Source of the DNA: Datisca glomerata
Lineage: Eukaryota; Streptophyta; Magnoliopsida; Cucurbitales; Datiscaceae
DNA: 64,000 nt
NCBI GenBank assembly: GCA_003255025.1
Contig: QANY01009387.1
Span: 1,612,001 to 1,676,000 of the forward strand
Direction of reading: 5' to 3'
Part shown: in pieces, positions 13,031 to 30,499 of the stretch
Position numbering within the stretch: position 1 is the first letter of the stretch
How the letters are laid out: every line of letters begins with the position of its first letter
The notes under the pieces: generated by a model
Seen by the model: the letters and a program-made list of their open reading frames with translations, nothing else
What the model was told of the DNA's origin: nothing
The model's database searches: none
Made by a program: the position numbers and the translations under genes

Positions 13031-13760
13031 TGTTTGCGTTTAAGATAGTTGAGAATGGGAATATTGACATGATTATCGAAAAGAATAAATAAAGCAGTGT
13101 AAATAAATACTCAATTATTTAGGAAAGTATGATGCATGATGCAACTACTTAAATATTTAAAAATCCATCAAAAAAATATTTCCTTCATAATATTACGATA
13201 AAAAACAATAGCTTGTCTCATCAAAGGATGAAGTCCAAACTATCTCATCTCGCATCGAGACTCTTTCCGTTTGTTTAACACTCAAATGCATCCACATCTA
13301 GTTTAACCAATCAACAATGGTTTTGGTCACCTTGGCCCCATTAACTAGCTCCTAAGTGGAGATTCCAATGTGCTTCAGTCTAAGTGTTTAACCAACACAT
13401 CGATTCTTAAAAGTTGCTATGGACTAACAGTCCGTCTATGGGACGGCCAATGCCCCATCACTTCCTTTAAAAGTCTTAGCTTTTGAAGCAACTCGCACGA
13501 CTCCAAAGTTTCTCCCATTGAAAATTGGATCGTTATTGGCGGTTCTAAACCATCCCTCGTGACATAATCAATTTTGCATTGGTGACCTTGGAAACTTTTC
13601 AACATAAACAACAATCCCACTTAGTTTTTGAAGAAAAAAACTTTGGATTTTTAGTCGTTTTTCAAAACATCACTTTTATTAATTTGAGTATGGCTCTCAA
13701 AACAATTGAAGAACAAAAATAAAAAAAATTCTCCTTCAATATAATTTTTGTGGCAACAGG
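13031..13760. other. Leader region of nested copia element
   Basis: This non-coding stretch lies between the gag remnant and the hAT-like insertion. It looks like the untranslated leader of the nested element. The last 8 bases, GCAACAGG, are the left copy of the hAT target duplication. Confidence 0.45.
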
Positions 13761-14808
13761 TAGGGGTGTAAGCAAAACCAAAAAACCAACCAAACCGAAG
13801 AACCAAACCATATCGGTTCGGTCGGCTATCATATTATTCAAATTTTCGTCGATTCAAGATATAGAAAAACCGTAGTTTGTAGTTCGGTTTGCCATTTAAA
13901 GAGATTAAAACCGTTAGGAACCGAACCGCACCAATATATATTTAAAAAGATACAAATAATTACTAAATTAGTGGCTAGATTAGTGGGGGACGCTTTGTTA
14001 GATAAGTCTTCTTACAGGTGGCAGCGCATGAGTTCGATCCCATCTCCAACCTTTTCCCATTATTTTTTTTATTTTTTGACCCTTCAACCTTTAAAAACCC
14101 TAAACTTTAAGTTTAAATAGCTCTAGCTTTCTTAATGCTCGCAGTCTCTCTATCTTTTTCAGGCTCAGACCCTCATCTTTTGTCTCTCTTCCCTCGAGTC
14201 TCCATCGATCTCTCTCCATCTCATTTTTCTATGTCCATTGTCTATCTTGATCGTCTTTCTCTTGTATATACTCCTCATTCTCTCTTAAATATCTCACCGG
14301 TGATGAACTTTTATGGCCAGTGGCGGCTAACACTACACAGCCGTTGAAGATTACGAAGATTTTGTGTTCACCTCTTTCAGATTTGAGTCGAACCCACACC
14401 AGAGAATGTGTTCATCTCATCCAGATTTGGTAGAATGAGAGATTTTTCTTTTTCTTTTTCTTTTTCAATTACTTGTTATGTATTCTATTTTTTTAGAAAG
14501 TTTTATCCCTTATTTTAGGGCTATAATTTTCTAGCTTTTCTATGTGATATTTGATCTGGATGTAGAGGATTAAAGACTTCTTCATCTTTGTTTTTCTGAG
14601 ATTTGGATGTTCGGGAGTTTTCCTATAAGTTTCTGTTAATCTGTCGATTCAGTCTGGTTCGGTTCGGTTTTCTTTATTTTTTCACGGATTGGTTCGGTTT
14701 ACATATATTGCTCGGTGTAGTTCGGTTTTGATAATTCAAAAACCGCAGTTGCGGTTCGGTTTGATATAATCTCTTAAACTAATTCGAACTGAACCGCTTA
14801 CACCCCCA
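13761..14808. mobile_element. hAT-like non-autonomous DNA transposon, 1.05 kb
   Basis: The termini are inverted repeats: TAGGGGTGTAAGC on the left and the complement of TGGGGGTGTAAGC on the right. The flanking 8-mers, GCAACAGG (13753-13760) and TCAACGGG (14809-14816), agree at 6 of 8 positions, the length expected of a hAT duplication. Inside each end are clustered copies of GGTTCGGTT or its complement, as in hAT subterminal repeats. No transposase is present. The middle (about 14100-14640) is CT-rich with short open frames, none recognisable. Confidence 0.72.
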
Positions 14809-14816
14809 TCAACGGG

Positions 14817-15191
14817 GAGGGAGTGGAAAACATTTTTCTTATTTTGCTTTGTTAACAGCAACTATATCTTATCTAATATTTATATGCAATCAGATTACTA
14901 TTAGATATTAACAAAATGTAATTTTTAATATTTATAAATATACTCATATATTTTTAAATTTCTAAAAATCAACCCATATATTCATAATTGTCTAAAATTA
15001 CAATATTCCTTAGAGTTTGAGTTGTATCGAAATTCATCAATCTAATTGATAAATTAATTTATCATTATCAATTAATTTTTTAATTTATTTTATTTACTAA
15101 TTATCTAATAATTAAAAAATAAAAAAATAATTAATTCCAATATATATAATCACACTTAACTAATTAAGTGACATCACTCATCATATATAGG
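14817..15191. other. AT-rich leader remnant of nested element
   Basis: I see no gene in this very AT-rich stretch between the hAT-like insertion and the LTR. No tRNA primer binding site is visible next to 15192, although it would be expected there. Confidence 0.4.
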
Positions 15192-16329
15192 TGTAGGAAA
15201 TATGTCTTGACATCAAAACACATTTTGATCCAATTTACTTTGTTTCTCTATTCCGGTTCTCATGAGCTATTTCAGAGACCAAATTGACCCACATGAACAA
15301 AGCTAAGGATTCAAATACCTTGTGAATTCATCTCTATAAATTTTTTACCTATTTAATCTTGATATCGTACGACTCCATTATAGGTTCGATGTCAAATCAA
15401 CTCTTGATTCATGTGACGCTACGTTTTCTGCTCGTGTAAATAAACCCTTTTAGTTTTACGGTCCACAAAATATTTTCACATAATACCCATCGTGAATATC
15501 ATTAACAAGATTGAAATATAAATTTACCATTTTACCCATCGTGTTATTATCTCCTTAACTCATTTATTGACTGTGAATAAGAAAAATATAATAGTGAACT
15601 GTCTCATACAATTCACAAGTCTTAATCAATGACGCAATTCATTGAATACCTTATCAGGTTAATTTATTCACATACGCATCAATAAAATATAAGGTGATAT
15701 TGTTGTTTTCGCAATCGAACCATGAATTTTCATATCTGTGAATTACGTAACTCCAACTTAATTAAATTACAATTCCAACAACAGAGGTATTGCCCGCCAA
15801 TTCAAACTCACTCATTTGACATATCAAAGATTGCAACTAACTAAATCAAGTCACGTATTCAGCTCAAGATTAAAGTAATTATGAAAATACCCTTAAGGTG
15901 TAATAATTAGATTTAGAGCTTGGTAAACGGTTTTGGGCTCTAAACTAATTTGTTACCGGCATATTCAACATGTTCATAACATGTCTAGATTAACCGTTTG
16001 AGTCTCCACTCTCATGCTCCAAGACTGGCATCCATTGGTTCAATCTAACAGTCGTAATCATATTTGATTGTCCAGTCGATCCTAATACTGCGAATATCGT
16101 TCTGAACTTTCTCAGAAGAGTTCATCTGGAGACGCCTGTGTCTCCATTCTTCGTTCGTTGATGAAAGTTTCAGTTCGTGAGTAATTTATAAACGCACTTT
16201 AATTTAAAATAAAACTTTCAATTAATTAATAAGAATTCAATAATATTAATGTCTGAGAAATAACTAATTACAAATAACTAATTACAAATAACTAGCTATT
16301 ACACGTTACTTTATGGACATATTCCAACA
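15192..16329 (-). repeat. LTR of nested copia element
   Basis: The block begins TGTAGGAAATATGTC and ends GACATATTCCAACA, near-perfect inverted ends with TG...CA. It is 1.1 kb and lies at the 5' side of the minus-strand nested element, directly abutting the interrupted gag of the outer element. The matching LTR is not found at the other end. Confidence 0.65.
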
Positions 16330-16334
16330 TAATT

Positions 16335-16492
16335 AAAATTGGTACAACTTGATATTTCCAAAGCATGTAACTATTTCTCTCCAACTTGACTGAAACTGCA
16401 CTATTGAAGATATTTGGGAAGACTACATTATGGTTTTTTGCATTGTTGCTATTATTTTATGTGTCACTCGAAGTTGTTGAATTTTCAGCCAT
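16335..16492 (-). pseudogene. Copia gag N-terminus of outer element
   Basis: The frame starts with ATG at 16490-16492 (minus strand) and gives a typical copia gag start, including the block KLERNSYMLWKYQV. A TAA stop lies 11 codons after the ATG, so even this exon-sized piece is dead. If the nested insertion and one copy of its duplication are left out, this frame is in phase with the gag continuation at 10391. Confidence 0.8.
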
Positions 16493-16507
16493 GACGTGAG
16501 TCTACCA

Positions 16508-16519
16508 GCTCTGATACCA
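16508..16519 (-). other. Primer binding site (initiator tRNA-Met)
   Basis: On the minus strand the bases directly after the 5' LTR read TGGTATCAGAGC, complementary to the 3' end of plant initiator tRNA-Met. This is the standard primer site of copia elements and fixes the LTR boundary at 16520. Confidence 0.9.
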
Positions 16520-16855
16520 TGTAGAATTTAATAAGAAAACTAAGAAAGAAGAAGACAGTAAAGTAGAAGTGACAGTATGAAAGTTTGCATAAAGAAGCCA
16601 AACTCTCATTAACCTAGAGAGGCCAAAAACAATTGTATTTATAAAAGAGGAATTACAACTTGAGTAGATGATGAAAAAAGCTTCAACTAGGCAAGTTTAG
16701 CTAACAACCAAACTGATATACAACCAATATCAGTTAATTGGTATTAGATAAATGATATCAGATAGACTAATGCCATGTCACTGATCCATGGCAATGGGCC
16801 ACATTAGACGATGGGTTTTAGCCACATGAGTTGCTATTTGAGCTTCTCCTTAAAA
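16520..16855 (-). repeat. 5' LTR of outer copia element
   Basis: On the + strand it begins TGTAGAATTTAATAAG and ends CTTAAAA. It matches 5756-6047 but holds about 45 bp that the other copy lacks. Several substitutions separate the copies, so the insertion is not recent. Confidence 0.9.
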
Positions 16856-16912
16856 CTATTAATATTTGTTTGCATCTCAAATGGTGAGAAGAATAATTTT
16901 CAATAATATTTT

Positions 16913-18069
16913 GGGTAAACTACAATCTTATCCTTATAGTTTGAAATAGTTTTTCATTTTAGATCTGCACTTTAAAAACTTATAAAATAGATCATACAGT
17001 TATTTTTCTTATTCACGTTAAACCTTCCGTTGGATCTCCGTTTAAAAATATTAACGGTCTGTCATGGTTTACTGATGTGACATTACATGACAAATAATTT
17101 AAAGACACGTCATCTTTTTAATTATCCCAGCAATCACGTGAGAGGAATTATCTAAATTACCCCTAATTCTCCTTCTTTCTTCTTCCTCTTCGCAGACCCG
17201 AGTCAGCACCATCGGCCATGAAATGCTGCTCACGGAAGCGTCTTAGAGTCATGGCTAATGAATTTCCTTCGTCTCTCCCAAAGAAGTTGAAAATATCAAA
17301 GACCCATTTGCTCCAATCACCATGGAGTTTATAGAGATTAGGAAAATCTCAAATTTTTTATCTTAATTTTCTAAATCAAAAGCTGAAAAGCGACTTTTGA
17401 TTGTCTCAATCTTGAATTTCTACCCCTCCCCATCACATGCTCCTCTCTTATTTTATCTTTTTTTTTATTTCAAACTCGAAAAGGTGAGAAAACAAAAACC
17501 CCATTTATCTGCTATTGGCTTTTCTTTGCTTTCTTAGTAAACTTCCTCTTGTTTTTCACATACCCACTGACATTTTTGGTGATTTTTGCAGAGTTAGCTT
17601 TACTTTTATTTAATTTCCTGAATTCCCGAACATCAGGTTTAAAACGATTCTTCTCTTTCATGTACTGTTTGTTCCCATTTTTTCATTAAGTTGATTCGGG
17701 TCTACCGTTCGAGGTATTTGATCTGGTCTTCATCACTCCTTCTGTCTTTCTCCGTGCGTTTAAAGCTCTGCATGTTAGAGTTTTGGAGTTGAAACTCAGT
17801 GAAGAAGAAAGAGGGGAAATTAGGAGTAATTTTGATAATTTTTCTCACCGCTAGGTAATGAAAAAATTGACGTCATATTAGATTACTTGTTTAATAAACT
17901 ATAATTACTTGTTTAATAAACTATAATGGACTGTTAATATTTTTAAACAGAAATTCAACATAAAATCTAGTATATAAAAAATAACTGTAGAGTTTATTTT
18001 ATAAATTTTTTAAATATAAAATTTAAAATAAAAATTACCTCAAATAAAAGGTAAAACTATAATTTACCC
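16913..18069. mobile_element. Mutator-like element, 1.16 kb
   Basis: Long imperfect inverted repeats (roughly 170-200 bp) lie at the ends: GGGTAAACTACAATC on the left and GGGTAAATTATAGTT read from the right. The 9-bp flanks are TAATATTTT (16904-16912) and TAATGTTTT (18070-18078), one mismatch. The interior (about 17150-17860) is richer in G+C than the arms and looks like genic DNA, with CT tracts and possible splice sites, but I cannot identify a protein. It could be a Pack-MULE. The right arm has a short internal tandem duplication near 17883-17925. Confidence 0.75.
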
Positions 18070-18078
18070 TAATGTTTT

Positions 18079-18439
18079 ATCTTGAATATAAATAATTTTC
18101 ACATAGAACTCTGAATATCATTGAGCGTTACTATCACTCAGGACCTCAAATATGATTGAGCCACCTCTATTTCATCCTTACTATTTAGCATTTAATAGAT
18201 ACCTGAATTCCTATTTAAGAAACTATGATCATAACCAACACGTTAACTACATTTAATAGATCCGATTATATAATTTGTCCCTTGACATGACTCGTGCGTG
18301 AAAGTAGACATTAATTCTCTAAATCATTAGATCTTTGCATATCTCTACAGTAATTTATCGAATTAAAAAACATAGTTAACATTAATCATTTTTGGATATC
18401 TCTACGTTATTATATTTTTGGAACTCTACAGTAATAAAA
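18079..18439. other. 3' flank of the helicase gene
   Basis: This AT-rich stretch probably contains the 3' UTR and polyadenylation region of the minus-strand helicase gene. I see no other feature. Confidence 0.4.
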
Positions 18440-24827
<6,388 letters not shown>

Positions 24828-25700
24828 TGATGAGCCAGGAAAGCTCGAAGTTTAAGCGCGCAAAATATAAAACCTCCTCTTTGACAAAAGCTCGAAGTTG
24901 TATCACTCCCCGGGTTTGGGGAATACAATTCTTTGCGGACCTTGATTTGAGATTGTTTTTCATTATGCATAGCATGGCTAGTTAATTTTAAGACGATAAA
25001 AATTTCATAATATTATTCGGTAAGAATTATATAATTGATAATATATAGTATGTAAAAGTTAATATGGGATATAAACTTGTATTAAACGTTCCTTTTGAAA
25101 ACTTGACATCCAAATTTGGATATAAAATTAATAAATATATATATTGATATATGATGAATATGATAGCATGTCAATAACAATAAAAGATTATAGATATTAC
25201 CTCAAGAAATGATAAAATTTTAAATACTAATTCAAACTCATTGAAATTATAAAATATATTAGTAATTAATGCACATGATTAACCTATTAGGTACACCGTT
25301 AGATATAAAAACATAAAGGTTAATATGACTTTTTTTAAATTAATATTTGAAAAAATGTTATTAGTAGTGTTTTGAGGCTTATTCTTAAAATTAATAATTT
25401 TTGTATAGATGGAATAAGGAATTGATATGGAGATAAATGAATTAGGAATTCCTTGACACTTACCACCATTTAACCGCGACACCTATGGAATAAATCTCGG
25501 TTTGACTAACGCAACTATCTCATATTTTTTATACGTAATTGAGTTGAGCATATAATATATTCTCATATTTCCATTAAAATATCAAATATATAAAATAAAC
25601 ACTAATAGGATCAACATGTGCAGCGCGTGTGATAATATATTAGTAAAAAAAAAAGTTAATAGGTGTTCTGAGTATTCCTGGACTTCCAATGGCGTGGCAC
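24828..25700. other. Upstream region of helicase gene and AT-rich spacer
   Basis: The first 150 bp probably hold the 5' UTR and core promoter of the helicase gene. The rest is AT-rich, with no gene seen. It ends at the gypsy LTR. Confidence 0.4.
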
Positions 25701-25709
25701 CACTTGGCA

Positions 25710-26435
25710 TGTCACGACAAGAGGTCCCTATTCTACTCCAAAAAAGGGACTGGAGAACTGGGCTCTTAAAAGGGAGGGGAACTGACCTGACCAGGTTAGC
25801 CTCCAAGGAGCTCGGGCAACACCGGCTAGCTTGCCCTGTGTTAGGCATCATTATTATTCACCGAAAGTAGCACTCCACGTGACATTTTCTCCCTCGCGGT
25901 AGGTGCCGATCGACTTCATTCGTCATGATAAAGCGTCGAGTCAACTACCAAACGCTGACATCCTCTGCATCTGGCATGACTAAAGGCAAATCGACATTTA
26001 ATGCATCATCCTTTGCATCAGCTCGGGAGGACAAATGCATTAAATGTCGCCCCCAGCTCGGGAGGACAAATGCATTAAATGTCGCCCCCACTCGAGAGGA
26101 CAAATGCATTAAATGTCGCCCCCAGCTAATCATATCAATAAAAGACCATCACCTCGCTCGAAGCTTATTCGACGCGCATCCTCCTCCAAGGCTTCAGGTA
26201 TAAATATTCCATCTACGAGCGGTATAAGGAAAGAAATTCTCTCCTAAAGGAAACTCTGCCAAAAAATTTTCAGGATACTGACTTAGGCATCGGAGACTCT
26301 TCGATGAGGAAACCACTCCCAGTCATCTTCACTTTAGAGTTATTTGTATGTGTTGTGCAGGTTTTCGCCTGGGAGGACCCTTACATGGAGAGGAGATCGC
26401 ATGCCACCTCACTATCGAGATTCTTGATAATAACA
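25710..26435 (+). repeat. 5' LTR of gypsy element
   Basis: It matches 29799-30499, sharing CAAGAGGTCCCTATTCTAC near the start, GTTAGGCATC, GCATTAAATG, a TATA-like GTATAAAT near 26199 and the end TTTTCG-CTGGGAGGACC. It ends AATAACA and is followed by a primer site. Compared with the other copy it carries a three-fold 35-bp repeat and lacks a segment near 25830. Confidence 0.85.
26020..26124. repeat. 35-bp tandem repeat, three copies, in gypsy LTR
   Basis: The unit contains GGAGGACAAATGCATTAAAT and a CGCCCC run. It occurs three times in direct contact, where the 3' LTR has one. Each unit can pair with the single upstream inverted copy CGACATTTAATGCAT at 25992-26006. Confidence 0.9.
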
Positions 26436-26436
26436 G

Positions 26437-26456
26437 TTGGCGCCATCTGTGGGGAC
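26437..26456 (+). other. Candidate primer binding site of gypsy element
   Basis: TTGGCGCCATCTGTGGGGA directly follows the 5' LTR. Such TGGCGCC-starting sites are common in plant gypsy elements. I did not assign the tRNA. Confidence 0.6.
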
Positions 26457-26639
26457 GACATCGAAATCACCCCTAAGTCTGAAGGGTGAATCAGGGGCAA
26501 GTGACCCCGTGAGATTGAAACCAAAAAGAGAATCACCATGAACAACGAACCGCCCACAGAATAGCCCCCCGGGGCGAGCCTATGGAACCATTATAATCGG
26601 TTATACTCTCGCTGAAACAGCCAGAGATGACGGTTCAAA

Positions 26640-28300
26640 TTGGGTCAATGTTCTCCCTAGAGAAGAAAGAGGAACTCACAAAATTCCTCTGAGATGATAG
26701 CATTGTCTTTGCATGAACCCACAAAGATATGGCTGGCATAGATCGGCGCGTATCACCCACCACCTCAACGCAAACCCAAAGTTCAAACAGGTCAGGCAGG
26801 AAATGAGGAGTGTGAACGCAGAAAGAGACGAAGCCATTATTGCGGAAATGGATAAACTGCTCTCCGCCAGATTTATCAGGGAAGTCCAATACCCGGAGTG
26901 GTTGGCTAACGTTATGCTGATCAAGAAAATGAATGGAAAGTGGATGGTATGGTCTGTATAGACTTCACAGATTTGAATGAAGCTTGTCCTAAAAATAGCT
27001 TCCCTCTCCCCCGAATAGACTAGTTGGTCGATGCCACATCAAGACATGACTTACTTAGTCTTATGGACGCATATTAGGGATATAACCAAATCCTTATGCA
27101 CCCGCCTGACCATGAGAAAATATCCTTCATCACCAATCGAGGAGCTTACTGTTATACGGTGATACCATTTGGATTGAAAAATGCAGGGGCAACCTGTCAA
27201 AGGCTGGTGAACAAAGTGTTCTTCGAGCAAATATCAAGGAATATGGATGTGCGTGGATGATATGCTCGTTAAGAGTAAGAGGTTCGCAAACCACATTGGT
27301 GACCTCATCGAGACGTTTGACACCTTTAAGAAGTATAGGATGAAGTTGGCCCCCTCAAAAAAGTGCATTCAGTGTTGGCTTAGGGAAATTTCTAGGCTTT
27401 ACGGCCAACCAAAGAGGAATCGAAGCCAACCTCGATAAGATAAAAGCACTACTGGAGATGGACCCCCGAGAAGTGTCAAGGAGGTCCAATGTCTCACAGG
27501 ATGGGCCGCTGCACTCAATCACTTCATATCCCCGGCTACGGATAAGTGTATTCCTTTCTTCAAAACCCTGAGGAAGAACGCGCCATTAGGATGGACCAAG
27601 AAATGTCATGAGGCTTTCTTAGCTCTGAAAAGCTACATGAGCTTCCACCACTGTTTTCCATGCTTGTGTCTGGGGAAATGTTATCACTATACCTGGTGGT
27701 CTCAGAAACGATCGTCGGCGGTGCCCTAGTCTGAATTGGGGACGACTTCGTCCAGAAGCCAATCTACTACATTAGCAAAGCCATGGTGGGAGCAGAGAAA
27801 CACTACCCGGAATTGGAGAAGACGGCTCTCACCTTTGTCACAACAGCACATAAACTTCATCCGTACTTCCAGGCTTACTCCATTTCAAGTTCTCACGAAT
27901 TCCCCTCTAAGGCAGGTCCTCAAAAAACTTGAGACCTCAGGACGTATAGCCAAATGGGTCATCGAACTTAGTGTATTTGACCTTCGGTTCATCCCACGAA
28001 CCACCATCAAGTGGTAAGCGGTGGCGAATTTCATTAAGAATATGACGACGGACCATGAAGAGGAAGCGCAGACCAGAGGGGACCCCTGGACCTTATATGT
28101 GGATGGTGCCTCCAACGAAATGGGAAGTGGAGCAGGTATACTACTCGTATCGTCTTATCAATCTCGGATTGAGTACGCCCTACGCTTTAGGTTCAAAGCC
28201 TCAAACAATGAAGCAGAGTATGAGGTGTTACTTGCAGGTCTAAGGTTGGCAGGAATCCTGAATGAAAGGACATTGAGGATTTACAATGACTCCTAGCTTA
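26640..28300 (+). pseudogene. Gypsy reverse transcriptase and RNase H remnants
   Basis: Broken frames give HHLNANPKFKQVRQEMR and VMLIKKMNGKW (26713-26961), a PFGLKNAGATCQR block near 27170-27200, and a CVDDMLVKS block near 27250, where YVDDM is expected and a small deletion shifts the frame. The first RNase H follows at about 27700-27990, and a second type at 28021-28296 begins with LYVDGASN and has a conserved NNEAEYEVLLAGL block. Premature stops are frequent. Confidence 0.85.
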
Positions 28301-29640
28301 TCATCAATCATATCAAGGAGGAGTATTGGCGAATGAGGGCAACATGGCCAGGTACCTGACCAAAGCACGAGCCCTTTCTCAGAAAATATGACTGCTATAC
28401 GATTCAACAGATCTCCTGTAGCCTAAAGGCTAACGCGCGCGCGTTGACTAAGCTGACCTCCGCCTATGACACTGAGATTAGCAGGACGGTACCTGTGAAA
28501 TTTCTTCCCTCTCCAAGCATCATGGTGAAGAGGTTCTAGAAACCAGTAGGGTAGCAGCGGCCCCGTTGTGGCTCACCCTCATATTCGAGTATCTGCGGGA
28601 TGGAACACTACCTCCTGATAGGAAAGATGCACATAAGCTCCACCTCAGATCATCCAATTACATAATTTATTGATGAAACTTTGTAAAAAAGAGCTTTTTC
28701 ATATCCCTTTCTGATGCGTGTTGCACCTAATGAAGCGATGTGCATCATGAAGGAGGTCCACGAGGGAATATATGGGTACCATAGTAGAGCCCGAGCACTG
28801 CACCATAAGATAAAAAGTTAGTGGTATTATAGGGCGAACGATTGTCTCTGACACCAAGATTTTTGTGAGAGTGTGTGACAAATGCCAGAGGACCGCGAAT
28901 ATTCCACACCAATCACCAGAACCACTCACCTCCATCCTGAGCCTATGGTCGTTTGCCCAGTGTGGGGTGGATTTAATCGGGCCCCTACCAATGGGGAAAA
29001 GCCAAAATAAGTTCGCCCTTGTCGCCATTGACTATTCCACCAAACGGGTAGAGGCGGAGACCTTAGCTACGATTACGGAGCACAATACTATGGAGTTCAT
29101 ATGGAAGAACATGATATGAAGATTTGGCATCCCCACACAATCATCACAGACAATGGCAAACAGTTTGATCATGCTTGGTTCAGGTAGACGTGTGAACGCC
29201 TCGGAATCAAGCACCTTACCTCCTTGTCGGCCCACCCACAGTCCAACAGACAGGTAGAGGCAGTTAATAAAACTATCAACCACAACCTCAAAACCAAGAT
29301 GGAAGGAAGGAAAAGATTATGGGTTGACGAGCTCCCAAACGTGTTGTGGGCTTATAGAACCATGAGTAGCACAGCGATAGGAGAGACCCCCTACAGGTTT
29401 GCCTTTGGAAAAGATTGTGGGTTGACGAGCTCCCAAACATGTTGTGGGCTTATAGGACCACGAGTAGGACAGCGACAGGAGAGACCCCCTAGGTTTGCCT
29501 TTGGCACAATGGTCGTTATGCCAGTAGCAATATACATACCCTCCCACCGAGTCCGACGGTACGACTCGGAGCAGAACATCATTAAGTTGAGGCACAACCT
29601 GGATGACTTGGAAGAACTACGGGACCAGGCCAACTTGTAA
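28301..29640 (+). pseudogene. Gypsy integrase remnant with internal duplication
   Basis: Frames at 28865-29119 (CDKCQRTANIPHQ zinc-binding tail, WGVDLIGPLP-like core start) and 29224-29640 (SAHPQSNRQVEAVNK, WAYRTMSSTAIGETPYRFAFG) show the integrase zinc finger, core and C-terminus, joined only by frameshift. A 98-bp tandem duplication (29311-29408 and 29409-29505) repeats the block from VDELPNVLWAYRT to FAFG. The end towards 29790 keeps a weak NWEGLYLVTEV block. Confidence 0.85.
29311..29505. repeat. 98-bp tandem duplication within integrase remnant
   Basis: Two copies start with AAAAGATTATGGGTTGACGA and AAAAGATTGTGGGTTGACGA at 29311 and 29409. They differ at a few positions and by one base in length, so the second copy shifts the frame. 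Confidence 0.92.
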
Positions 29641-29798
29641 ATTGAAGCCCACCAGCTCGCGATCCCACGATACTACAATTATAGGATGAGGGCCCATCAG
29701 TTTTGAATGGCGACCTAGTTCTAGGAAAAAGGAAGGACGCGGAAATAGGAGCCCTCAAACACAACTGGGAAGGGCTTTACCTGGTAACGGAGGTAGAG

Positions 29799-30499
29799 CG
29801 CCCCGCCAAGAGGTCCCTATTCTACTTCAGGAAAAGGGATTGAAGAACTAAACTCCCAAAAGGGAGGGAAACTGACTTGACTAGGTCAGTTTCCAAGGAG
29901 CTTGGGCGACACCAGCCAACGTAAGCTAAAAAACCTCGAGAAGAGGATCTCACACAGGGGGTCGGCTAGCCCTGTGTTAGGCATCGTTATTATTCACCGA
30001 AAGTAATGCTCCATGTGGCATTTTCTCATTCGCGGTAGATGTCGATCGACTTTAGCCACTATGATGAAGCGTCGAGTCGACCACCAAACGGTCACATCCA
30101 CCACGTTCGACGTGACTAAAGGTAAATCAACATTTAATGCATCGTCCTTTACGTCAGGGGGTGGGACAAATGCATTAAATGCCGCCCCAACTCATCGTAT
30201 CAAAAAAATGTCGTCACCTCGCTCGAAACTTATTCGACACACATCTTCTCCCAAGTTTCAGGTATAAATACCCCATCTAAGATCGGTACAAGGTAAGCAA
30301 TTCTCTCCTAAAGGTAACTCTGTAAAAAAATTTCCATGATGCTGACTTAGGCATCATATTCTCTTCGACGAGAAAATCACCCCCGGTTCTCTTTGCCTTA
30401 GAGTTTTTTGTCTATGTTGTGTAGGTTTTCGTCTGGGAGGACCCCTACATGAAGAGAAGATTGCATACCACCTCACTATTGAGATTTTTAGTAACAACA
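29799..30499 (+). repeat. 3' LTR of gypsy element
   Basis: It aligns with the 5' LTR at 25710-26435. It has one copy of the 35-bp unit and an extra segment near 29920-29965. Its first bases have lost the TG, so the boundary is inferred from the alignment. Confidence 0.85.

Larger units (their letters stand above)
10397..16329 (-). mobile_element. Nested copia-derived insertion
   Basis: This block splits the gag of the outer copia element. Its ends are TGTTGG... and ...CCAACA, and the flanks are CAATT (10392-10396) and TAATT (16330-16334), a 5-bp duplication with one mismatch. It holds minus-strand copia pol fragments, a gag fragment and a 1.1-kb LTR at 15192-16329. The reverse transcriptase is cut off near 10610. 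The 210 bp from there to 10397 do not match the LTR start at 15192, so the left LTR is missing, replaced or belongs to a different element. An hAT-like element is inserted inside. Confidence 0.75.
5756..16855 (-). mobile_element. Copia (Ty1) LTR retrotransposon, disrupted by nested insertion
   Basis: Two related LTRs (5756-6047 and 16520-16855) bracket a minus-strand copia element with domains in the normal order: gag, protease/pre-integrase, integrase, reverse transcriptase, RNase H. A perfect 5-bp duplication, CTATT, lies at 5751-5755 and 16856-16860. A primer binding site matching initiator tRNA-Met and a purine-rich tract next to the 3' LTR are both present. Without the 5.9-kb insertion at 10397-16329 the element would be about 5.2 kb, typical for copia. 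It is dead: it has many stops and frameshifts, an early stop in gag, a YVDN instead of YVDD motif in reverse transcriptase, and the insertion itself. Confidence 0.93.
25710..30499 (+). mobile_element. Gypsy (Ty3) LTR retrotransposon, Tat lineage, internally deleted
   Basis: Two LTRs of about 0.7 kb enclose a plus-strand pol. The domain order is reverse transcriptase, RNase H, a second RNase H, integrase, as in gypsy elements; the extra RNase H before integrase is characteristic of the Tat lineage. Gag and protease are absent: only about 0.2 kb separates the 5' LTR from reverse transcriptase. The pol is full of stops and frameshifts, so the copy is dead. The LTR boundaries are approximate and I found no clear target duplication. 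Confidence 0.88.

Noticed and set aside
26020..26124. Short repeats that could suggest a CRISPR array
   Set aside because: The 35-bp units are in direct contact without spacers, and lie in a retrotransposon LTR of a plant genome.
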